Positions 7,968 to 15,508 of a DNA stretch of 15,508 nucleotides are shown here, piece after piece. A program made the position numbers and the translations under genes. The notes beneath the pieces were generated by a model. It ran no database searches. It was not told the DNA's origin and saw nothing but the letters and a program-made list of their open reading frames with translations. Origin of the DNA: Larix sibirica (taxonomy: Eukaryota; Streptophyta; Pinopsida; Pinales; Pinaceae); contig NWUY0300080517.1 of assembly GCA_004151065.3 (NCBI GenBank), forward strand, positions 1 through 15,508, written 5' to 3'. The stretch's first letter is position 1; each line of letters begins with the position of its first letter.

Positions 7968-8025
7968 GAGCTGGTCCTAACTAAAAGATCAACACACATA
8001 CACACCTCCACCCCGGGCTTAGGTC
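7968..8025 (+). repeat. Outlying copy of the minisatellite unit
   Basis: CTGGTCCTAACTAAAAGATC followed by AACACACATACACACC matches the core of the array at 9041-9640 and lies about 1 kb upstream of it. It shows that the unit spread, or the array once extended, to this point. Confidence 0.7.
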
Positions 8026-8312
8026 ACATGGTTCGGGTTCAAATTCAAGTTCGACAGAAATGAAATTTGATTCAAATTCAAATTTTTCCATGAAGTTTGG
8101 TTGAGGTTCAGCCATATACATTTCTGATATATATATATATATATATATATGAAAATTTAAGGTTTATACACTTTAGGGTTTATAAAATTTAGCGTTTATT
8201 CTCAATACAATCACATGCCATTAAAATTAAACTTCAAAATATAACATACAATGAATAGAACCATTGTCAATCGATAAAGGGAAAGTAATGAAAAATCTAC
8301 CGCCGCCAAAAA
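8026..8312. other. AT-rich stretch with (TA)n microsatellite
   Basis: It contains an inverted pair, AAATTTGA and TCAAATTT, near 8065-8090, and a TA/AT dinucleotide run at about 8127-8150. Beyond 8150 it is plain AT-rich sequence with no gene seen. Confidence 0.7.
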
Positions 8313-8361
8313 CCATCGTCGGCCATTAGGGAAATAAATCCATTGTCGGCCATTAGGGAAA
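8313..8361 (+). repeat. 27-bp tandem duplication
   Basis: CCATCGTCGGCCATTAGGGA at 8313 recurs as CCATTGTCGGCCATTAGGGA at 8340, with a short AT-rich linker. It starts a GC-richer patch running to about 8560 in which no reading frame is convincing. Confidence 0.85.
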
Positions 8362-8589
8362 GTCGTGAAGTTGTCGATCAGCAAGACTCAGTGGCCCATT
8401 GCAAGTTGTGATCGCCCTGGGCCTAACACCATCGACCTATCAGGGGAGATATTCTCCATTTTGCAAATTGCAGCAAAGTTTGTAGCCCGTAGATGGCCCT
8501 AGCCCTAGCAGTGCCCATCGCCAGCAAGGATGGAGTCACCGACAGCTTGCACAAATGAAGAGTACCATAGCCCTGAGACATAGGGTCGA

Positions 8590-8771
8590 GGGTTAGAACA
8601 ACACATATACACACCTCCACCCCTGGGGAGGTGGATGGGGTAGGAAGGTGTGGAACTGTGCAAAGGCTGGTCCTAATTAAAAGTTCAACACAAATGCACA
8701 CCACCATACCCAAGACAATTGAGGTGTACCTTTGTGCAAGGGCTAGTCTTAACTAAGAGGATGCACACCAA
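8590..8771 (+). repeat. Diverged minisatellite units
   Basis: Three degenerate copies of the 9041-9640 unit lie here: AACACATATACACACCTCC near 8600, CTGGTCCTAATTAAAAGTTC near 8667 with CAACACAAATGCACACC, and CTAGTCTTAACTAAGAGG near 8742. Spacing is irregular and arms are partly lost. Confidence 0.65.
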
Positions 8772-8839
8772 GGGTTGACTAAAAGGTGCAGTGTGCATTT
8801 GCAAAGGGTTGACTAAAAGGTGCAGTGTGCATTTGCAAA
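8772..8839 (+). repeat. 34-bp tandem duplication
   Basis: Two identical 34-bp units start with GGGTTGACTAAAAGGTGCAG at 8772 and 8806, and the first bases of a third follow at 8840 before it passes into an ordinary diverged minisatellite unit. Perfect identity suggests a very recent event. Confidence 0.92.
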
Positions 8840-9040
8840 GGGTTGACTAAAATGTCAACACAAATTCACACTACCACCCCCAAAAAGGATGAGGTATGCA
8901 TTTGCGTACACATTGCACACCTTCACAAACGCTTGGGATGGTAGTGTACATTTTAAAAATACTTATGTTGGACAACCTACTTGGTCATAAAGGGTCTACA
9001 CTCATTTATCCCATGACTCCAGCAATGTGCATGTGTGAAG

Positions 9041-9640
9041 GGTTGGTCGAAGGTACTAATTAAAAGGTCAACACAAATACACAGAAACCCCAAAAGGGTG
9101 AGGTGTGCATTTGTGTACACATGTCAAGGGTTGGTCCTAACTAAAAGGTCAACACAAATGCACACAACCCCGAGAGAGGTGAGGTGTGCAAATGTGTACA
9201 CATGAAGGGTTGGTCCTCTCTAAAATGTCAAAATAAATGAACAGAACCCCCAAAAGAATGAGGTGTGCATGCACACCGCAACCCCAAAAAGGGAGGTCAT
9301 GTGTGTACACGTGTGAACGATTGGTCCTAACTATAAGCTCAACACAAATGCACACCACAACCCCCCAAAAGATGATGTGTGCATGTGAAGGATTGGTCCT
9401 AACTAAAACGTCAACACAAATGCACACCACAGCCCCCAAAGAGATGAGGTGTGCATGTGTAAATATGTGAACGGTTGGTCCTAACTAAAAGGTCAACACA
9501 AATGCACACCACAATCCCCAAAAGGATGAGGAGTGCATATGTGTACACATCTGAAGGGTTGGTTCTAACTAAAAGGTCAACACAAATGCACACCAAAACA
9601 CCCCAAAAGGTGAGGCATGGATTTGTGTACACAGTACACA
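9041..9640 (+). repeat. Minisatellite array, seven units of ~72-111 bp
   Basis: Units start at 9041, 9129, 9208, 9319, 9391, 9473 and 9557. The consensus runs GGTTGGTCCTAACTAAAAGG, then TCAACACAAATGCACACC, a C-rich and A-rich middle (CCCCCAAAAGGATGAG), then GTGTGCATTTGTGTACACAT. The arm CACAAATGCACACC is the reverse complement of GGTGTGCATTTGTG, so a consensus unit could form a stem of up to 14 bp with a loop of about 20 nt; real units carry mismatches. In the 9208 unit a perfect 16-bp palindrome, GGTGTGCATGCACACC, lies at 9262-9277. The array gives open frames on both strands, which I read as a by-product of the repeat and not as genes. Confidence 0.9.
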
Positions 9641-10731
9641 CCTTCGCCCACCCCTCCTCCCACAGGTGGAAGAAATTAGCAAACGCAGAACAGCATAACA
9701 ATTTGAAAACAATTAACTGCTTCCAATGGCACAAATAAAACCAACTAAAATGAAGTCAGATCGTCGAAAATGATACTCCATAATGTGGTAAAATAGCAAT
9801 AATTGTGGGAACACAAGTTGAAGCCAGCAGGATGCAAAGGGCAAATTAAAACAAATTACACATTCTCTGTTGTGGATTCTTGTACAGTTGGGCATTCTGT
9901 TCATAGGCCCTACAAATTCAAAAACCAGTTATAGGTTTTGGGACAGTTGACTATAACCTCATAAGACATCTCGATCTATTATCAGTTGAGAAAATGCTTA
10001 GCTATATTACATTCTTCTTTGCCTGTGCCTTCCACCGGCTTCCCTAGAGTTGCATTACACATTACAACTTTAATTTGGACGAAGCTTCCTCTGAAATATT
10101 AGCTTTAAATTTTCAAACTAACCAAAGGATAAATGTTCCATTAAAAATGCCTGGTATCCAATCCAGTTATTGCTTACCATAGAAATTAAAAGTAAAAACG
10201 ATAATCGATGCAAATAAAGTTTAGTTGAAAAAGTGTCTACAAAGCAAACAGGATAGAGGGTTTGAAAGTAAATATTGCAACTAGAGAACGGATATTAGAG
10301 AACGATGGCCAATCATGAAAGCATCAACAATAACCCTATATGGTGTCTTGGCATTTGGAATAAAAACGAAGTCCTTTCGTTGTTCAATTAACCAGAGATT
10401 TTAATGAACTACGAAACATGATTCTATTCCTCAAAGCATTTTAGAATAATTGTCTCCAAAAGCTCTACAGATATAGCCTAGATGTGGAATTATAAATCAG
10501 CGTATATCAGCCCTAACAAAACTTGACACTTTATCAAGTACTTCGATCTTTCCATCAATGAGTTCTGGAATGACAGAATGGAACTAGAGCAACATAATGA
10601 AAAACAACAGACAAAAACCCGAAGTAAATCAAATTGAACATGAATTTCCCATAATAAATCATTTCCATTGATTCTAGAATGGAAAGGGTCTACTGCCAAT
10701 CCTGCAGCGCCTTCACCATCGAATCCATCTC
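9641..10731. other. Downstream of RPS29; no gene supported
   Basis: This AT-rich stretch follows the RPS29 stop codon on the minus strand, so its right part must hold the 3'-UTR. No AATAAA is seen on the minus strand in the first 250 bases, so the transcript end cannot be placed. Several minus-strand patches read like protein (GKPVEGTGKEECNIAKHFLN near 9980-10060, and KDFVFIPNAKTPYRVIVDAF near 10310-10380), but the splice phases tried do not join them. Confidence 0.45.
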
Positions 10732-11398
10732 TTAGCGATACTGCAGACACAACCCAATTTTTGAATTAAAATAAATCACTTAAAAAAACGCTATGGATAG
10801 CTTCAATCTTCGTAAATGCCACTAAAAATAATATTCGATGTACTGACTATAAGACTATAAGACTACAAGAAACACCGACTCACAAAAAGTCAAGGTCTAC
10901 TGCCCTATTCAGCACCCCTAATGTGACTTGGTGTTCAAACAATACCAACACTAAAATGTACTCTCCAAACATCTGAATGATACAGAAACGGCTGTAACAA
11001 GAAGATCACAAAGAAGTTCAAATAAAACATATACCTTAACAAATCCAATGTCCTTGGCATATGTGCGAAAGCACTGTCTACAACAGTTAAGACCATATTT
11101 CCTAATCATGCCATGTGGATTGCCACACACCCGACTGATACAAAAGTCACAAAGAAACCATGAGAAAATGCATATTAAAGAGTTAGGGCTGCTAAAGAAA
11201 ACCCACCAACCGCGTAACGTGTACTATCTTTAGCACAGTATTCGATTCATTAATAATCTCTACTATAAACGAATGATCGGGCTGCAGCTCTCTATTTTCT
11301 ATAGTAAAAGAAAGTTCCATAAATGTTTATACATACCAGGCGCGAGATCCAGGCCCATATTTCTTGGGGTGAGAATTCCAGACTGCAGAGTGAGGCAT
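10732..11398 (-). CDS. RPS29: 40S ribosomal protein S29 (uS14), three coding exons
   Basis: This is the cytosolic small-subunit protein S29 (uS14 family), a zinc-binding protein of the 40S head near the decoding site. Exons on the minus strand are 11337-11398 (62 nt), 11035-11134 (100 nt) and 10732-10740 (9 nt), giving 171 nt and a 56-residue product, the usual eukaryotic length. Introns are 11135-11336 (GTATGT to CAG) and 10741-11034 (GTATAT to CTGCAG). The product begins [19 protein letters not shown] and continues [32 protein letters not shown] and VKYR. The zinc ligands would be C21, C24, C39 and C42. Exon 1 ends inside the C21 codon (TG, then T). The last exon carries only Tyr, Arg and TAA. 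The start is the only ATG giving the conserved N-terminus; residue 2 is Pro where I would expect Gly in plant S29, and residue 30 is Met where Leu is common. All splice sites and ligands are intact, so it looks functional. Confidence 0.96.
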
Positions 11399-11743
11399 CT
11401 TCGATACAAGATCACCAAATTCAGCCTCGCAACCTATGTAAAGATTGAAAGCACTCAAGAGAGATCAGAGAGTGAAAGCAAACTGAAATGCGAAAACCTC
11501 GTCAGTTATTATATCAACAGACGGATTATGATCAAGCGATATATCATGTGAACCACATAATTTTCTAAAAATACAAGACTCATTCGCATATGTCAAAATT
11601 TCTAAAAGCCATCTAACCCTAGCTCACTAAAACTCTGCAGTAATTTTGAAATTTAATGAAGGCTTATAAAACCCTAGCTCACTAGAATACACAGAAAATC
11701 AACTGAAGTAGGAGAAAACACTGAAATGGGCTTCTTCAGGTAC
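11399..11743 (-). other. RPS29 5'-UTR exon end and probable leader intron
   Basis: Bases 11399-11433 would be leader directly before the start codon. A good acceptor (CTTTACATAG, plus strand 11434-11443) precedes them. A possible donor, ACG then GTACCT, lies at 11738-11743, giving a leader intron of about 310 nt. The putative intron has a repeated 15-bp motif, AACCCTAGCTCACTA, on the plus strand (11615-11629 and 11670-11684). The donor is only fair and others (GTGAGC within those repeats) are possible, so the acceptor is better supported than the donor. Leader introns are common in plant ribosomal protein genes. Confidence 0.55.
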
Positions 11744-11940
11744 CGTTTTAACTGGTAAGATGTCGCTCCTTCCTCGCGCTGTTGCTCCTTCCCTCACGCT
11801 TTCGTGTATCCAACACTATACTGGTTTCAAACCCTAATGTAAGTAAATAGAGGACGCCATAAATATTAGGACGTGTTTCACTCCACTTTCACGTCCGCAA
11901 AGCCCTAATCTCTTGCTTTAGTTTCGGTAATTCAAAGATA
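11744..11940 (-). promoter_or_regulatory. RPS29 promoter and first leader exon
   Basis: The plus strand shows AAACCCTAA at 11829-11837, the telo-box typical of plant ribosomal protein and translation genes, with a related AAGCCCTAA at 11900-11908 and AAACCCTAG at 11669-11677 further in. On the minus strand a TATA-like AATATTTATGG lies at about 11858-11868, which would place transcription start near the telo-box. A TGGGCT (site II-like) at about 11727-11732 is inside the putative leader intron. The leader (about 11744-11820) is purine-rich on the transcribed strand and GC-richer than the surroundings. The start site is inferred. Confidence 0.55.
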
Positions 11941-14854
11941 CAGAGGTTGACCAAATTTGACCAAATTTTATGTTACATGATTGAGATTGTGGCGGAGCCG
12001 TGCACCGTTAATGTTGTGGGTGTGGCTAATCTTTATTCATATATTCTAAAGACTTTTACATGCCATTTCTGTCCAGAAAATCTAGCCACCTAAAATAACT
12101 TAGTGGTGATTTCTAGGGGTAGATTTTGACTTTGGCTATATGTATTTAGGTTTTGGGTTGTTTACATATTTTCTTACATATAAAGAAAATGAGGTCTTAG
12201 CTAATGGAACCCAATTTAAGGTCAAATTTTAGGACCAAAAGGTTGTTAGAGTCGGGATTTGTATCTAGATGAAACCCAGTATCCCATGCTAGTCATCATT
12301 GAAGCTCGAGCAGAAGGGTCATGTGTTATCTTCAAGCAGCTTTCCTTAATCCCATACATGAAGCCAAAATATAAAACCTTACTTGCAATGTTACCTCTTA
12401 CGTGGGCGCAATTAGACTAAGGACTTGGATAAATATCATTTAACTTTAAGCACATCTAATTTAATTTTGTACGCTAATAAGATGACAACATTGCATGTGC
12501 AACATTCACGTGATGCACAAATCATGTGCGTGAATGTACTAAACCTACACTACATGTTTTTGTGTGAAGTGAACCTCCTTTTGTGCATACAATTTCAAGG
12601 TAAAATGTGCATTGCTTCAAGGTGCGAATAAACAACATTTAACCTCAACCCTACGTTAATATCCAATAGTAAGTTGGTAAATTAGTAGGAGTTCCTCACA
12701 ACTAGCCCATACTTAATATTTAATGCATTTTGTATAATTCTCCCTAAAAATCCACATTTGAGTGAATTGACCCCAATATGACGAAAAAAGAGTCACTATT
12801 AACTAGTTGTTGAGGCTTTACACTGACACTAGACCCTAGGATCTGAGGACTCTCCCAAAATCCTTAAACCCTCATTGATTACAACATATCATTCTTTGTA
12901 ATTTATGCTTATGTGATCGACGTCTTCAATAATTTCAAGTTCTTTGATTGGCATGCCTCATTGATTCTATTAAATGAAATTTGTATGAATCACGAGATGC
13001 ACTGTTGATGGTGATTATTATGCCTTGAATGTCTTCCCCTTAATGACTTTCCTTGCTACATGCTTATGGAGGTAATGAATTATCTCTTGCATTGTCTTGA
13101 TTTATGTGGGTATAGGTCATTATGGAAGTTATTTGCTTTGTAGTCCCAATAGTTCATTTAGTTTCTTTTATTGACACATGCTCCCGTGTTGAGCTTGCTT
13201 TGGTCACAAAGTAGTTTGTGCAAGGTGCTAATTGTGTCATCCTTTTTTAGTGCCTACGTTGAGATGGTGTTGGCATTGCCTCTTTCAAGAAGTTGTTTTT
13301 ATTGATTAAATGGTTAATAATTGTTTTGTGCCTTATCTTCGATTATTGATTGTTTATGATTGAATGATGAAGAATTGTATCGGAAGAGTATTGCAATGCT
13401 CGATGTATCTCCTTAGTATGGCTTTATGGGCATATATGTTTATTAACTACTCACCTCCAAATCACATAAAGTAGGCATTGACCATGCAAGACCATTATAA
13501 TAATAGAACTTGCCATATCATTAAATGCATTGGTTGATCACTGGCATCTCAAATTGCAATTAAATACTTATGACACAATGGTTTTGATCTTTGCTTTGAA
13601 TTGAGATTTGGTTCAATAATCTTTGAAGATCCTTAACTTGCCTCATGTCATGATGTGATGAATTCTCATACCCTCTTTTTCATAAGCCATCGTGAGAGTG
13701 CCCATGTTTAAGCCATGATAGCTTCATAGTGATAATTTCATCTTCTTACCCCGTGAGTGATCTTTGAATGCTTGTATCGGTGGCATAGTGATTGTGTGTG
13801 TGAACTAGTAATGTTGTCATGATCCAATATTTAGTGCACAACATTTTAAGCATAGAATCACATTTATTTATAGTGACATTATTAATTTATGAACACAGGC
13901 ACATGAAACAACCTTCTCTTATTACTAATACACCTTGCCTTTATTTGTGTCATCATGCATGAGTCAAAATTGCAATTTCCTTATTTATGATAGTGAGAGT
14001 TTCATAAGTTATTCCAAAGTGGATGAGCATGATTTTAGAGTATGAAAGGGATTTTACTCAATTCTCATAAAAATAAAAAGCATGTGAAGTTTCCCCTTGG
14101 AGTGTTTCTGGTTTCCTTGCTAAAATTTGATGATTTTTTCATCATGTTTTGCTCTACCAAGCTTGGAACCAATACACTTGGCATGGGATACTACAAGTGC
14201 AAGAGGTGAAATCACTCACCCCCCTCTCTAGATGTCTGGTGCTCATGCACTTGATCATATCAATTTCATGTTATAGCACATGTAAACTCAATGGTTTGAT
14301 GCATGTAGGGGCAAACTGATGACAAAGGAGGAAGTCGTGGTCCCCTCTACAAATATTCCAAACAACTCACTCATAAAGCTTCACAAACCAGAAGGCGCAA
14401 CAAACCTTAAACCTACAACCAACAACACAACATACATGGTACATACATAATAGTTCCTGAATTCAAAGAGAACCCTTGAACCTCCTTAAACTGCAATAAA
14501 AAATTTTAACCCAAAAACACAAACAACACTAGAGAGCACAACAGGCCCTAATCACAAAATCACATCATCTCAAGCAGTAAATCCAACACTTGGGAATTTA
14601 AACCCATTCAAAAAAAAATTCTTCACAAGCCCTTGTATTACTTCGAAAACTCACATACCTCAATGGGCTTTCTCTTTCAAATTACAAAATGAGCTCAAAG
14701 TACCTTTAGTCTTCATAAAAGGAAACCCTTTCCTACTGGTCTAAATCTGAACCAATAAAATGATTTCAGCTTAGGTCTCCTTGCTTGAAATTATTGTTTC
14801 CAAATTCTTATGATTTCTTCATCCTCTTCTTTACTATCAAAAATTTATGGTTAG
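11941..14854. other. Long AT-rich intergenic stretch
   Basis: Nearly 3 kb without a supportable gene on either strand; open frames are short (longest about 68 codons at 12425-12631) and hydrophobic or low in complexity. Short inverted sequences lie near 12491-12537. From about 14300 to 14850 the plus strand becomes A- and C-rich. No tRNA, rRNA or clear element border is seen. Confidence 0.55.
12502..12537. other. Inverted repeat containing a G-box core
   Basis: ACATTCACG (12502-12510) and CGTGAATGT (12529-12537) are perfect 9-bp reverse complements separated by 18 nt. CACGTG, the plant G-box core, is at 12507-12512. It lies about 700 bp upstream of the RPS29 promoter, with no evidence of function. 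Confidence 0.6.
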
Positions 14855-15243
14855 TTGTCTACTTTACCTTTCATCACTGACCTTCCTCTATTCTTCCCCC
14901 ATAAACCAATTTCTTCCTCTGTAGTCCCAAACTGCCCTCTTTTGATTCACGTGACTTCCTATTTGTTATTTTCACCCCTCTTCCTTTATCTAGGTGCCTT
15001 TCTTCTTGGGTGGTTTGTCCTAGAACGTAGTGTCTTCCCTATATGCCTCCTCCTCTTTGATGCGGCATTCACTTTTCTCAAAACCGAGCTTCCTCCAACA
15101 GTCTTCATGTCTCCAGTCTCCCATTTCACTAAAAGTTGTTCTTCTCTTTCATTCCATGACCCTCCCTTCCACAACTTTCCTTCTATCTCCCCTATCTCCT
15201 TCACCCAGACCTCCTTCCCATAATGACATGAGCCATGATCCAT
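14855..15243. other. Pyrimidine-rich tract with open frames on both strands
   Basis: The plus strand is strongly C- and T-rich, so frames lack stops on both strands. The plus frame (14855-15223, 122 codons) would be hydrophobic and Ser/Pro/Phe-rich; the minus frame (14986-15243, 85 codons) would be Lys/Glu/Gly/Arg-rich (KEVWVKEIGEIEGKLWKGGS). The minus reading looks more like a protein, perhaps from a decayed retroelement, but no motif can be named, and strand bias alone can make such frames. Confidence 0.3.
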
Positions 15244-15461
15244 TCACAGTGTTTCCTCCATCCTCTCCATGTGCCTCTTCGAACAATCATTCAAACCCTT
15301 CATAATAATCCTCCCCCAAAAATACAATCTCTATTAATAATCTTGTATGAGTCTTTAATGGTTCCATGAGGGACTGGAGCGACTCATTGTAAAATGGTGC
15401 CACACACCCCCACCTTCTTCATGCTTTGACTAGGGGGACATAAAAAGCATGCATGTCTTCT
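15244..15461. other. Intergenic sequence, nothing recognised
   Basis: Mixed composition with no frame, RNA gene or repeat border. It ends next to the candidate LTR start. Confidence 0.4.
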
Positions 15462-15508
15462 TGTAATGTCCCCGACTGACGCAAGGCGCCTTATCGCAAC
15501 AAGGTTCT
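15462..15508 (+). mobile_element. Possible LTR 5' end, cut by the window
   Basis: TGTAATGTCCCCGACTGACG begins at 15462. Many plant Ty3/gypsy LTRs of the Tekay/Del type begin with TGTAA followed by a CCC-rich stretch, so this could be a 5' LTR border. Only 47 bases are available, and an inverted pair, GGGGACAT (15434-15441) with ATGTCCCC (15466-15473), offers another explanation. Confidence 0.25.

Noticed and set aside
9149-9738. Open frames on both strands across the minisatellite
   Set aside because: They repeat motifs such as VVCICVDLLVRTN only because the DNA unit repeats. Unit lengths vary and are not kept to multiples of three, so the array is not under coding constraint.
10490-10750. 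Minus-strand frame of 86 codons over the RPS29 last exon
   Set aside because: It has no ATG at its start, overlaps the splice acceptor and the RPS29 3'-UTR, and its second half is low-complexity hydrophobic sequence. The first half ([20 protein letters not shown]) looks protein-like but has no supporting upstream exon.
11048-11551. Plus-strand frames at 11048-11233 and 11273-11551
   Set aside because: They are antisense shadows of the RPS29 exons and introns.
1-15508. CRISPR array, phage, bacterial operon or novel defence system
   Set aside because: The tandem repeats lack regular short-repeat and unique-spacer structure, and the only clear gene is an intron-bearing eukaryotic ribosomal protein gene.

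Overview
The window looks like nuclear DNA of a land plant. It is AT-rich, gene-poor and full of repeats. Its one certain gene is an intron-containing cytosolic ribosomal protein S29 gene (uS14 family, 56 residues) on the minus strand, with plant-type splice sites and a telo-box (AAACCCTAA) upstream. Large repeat-rich intergenic space would suit a big plant genome such as a gymnosperm, but nothing here fixes the species.

Layout. Positions 57-5168 hold two direct, diverged copies of one AT-rich repeat, roughly 1 kb each once later insertions are removed (copy A about 57-2337, copy B about 2693-5168). Each copy is split by a different insert of about 1.2 kb with flanking target-site duplications (700-1915 in A, 2921-4147 in B). 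Copy B also carries a short tRNA-related, SINE-like insert on the minus strand (about 4755-4855). Since each copy lacks the other's inserts, the two copies act as natural empty-site controls. The copies also contain small tandem duplications (112, 91, 46 x 3 and 71 bp).

From 5186 to 7650 there are further tandem duplications (199, 41, 42 and about 145 bp) with no gene I can support. From 7968 to about 9640 comes a minisatellite-like family. It is scattered at first, then forms a seven-unit array at 9041-9640 whose consensus carries inverted arms.

The RPS29 gene spans 10732-11398 (coding), with a likely 5'-UTR intron to 11743 and a promoter near 11744-11940. Only its second and third exons were found by reading across splice sites; the last exon codes for just two residues and the stop. 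From 11950 to 14850 I see only AT-rich intergenic sequence. The end holds a pyrimidine-rich tract with overlapping open frames on both strands (14855-15243) and a possible LTR start at 15462, cut by the window edge.

No CRISPR array, bacterial operon or recognisable defence or biosynthetic system is present. The most interesting content is the nested retroposition history, the hairpin-like minisatellite and the fine structure of the RPS29 gene.
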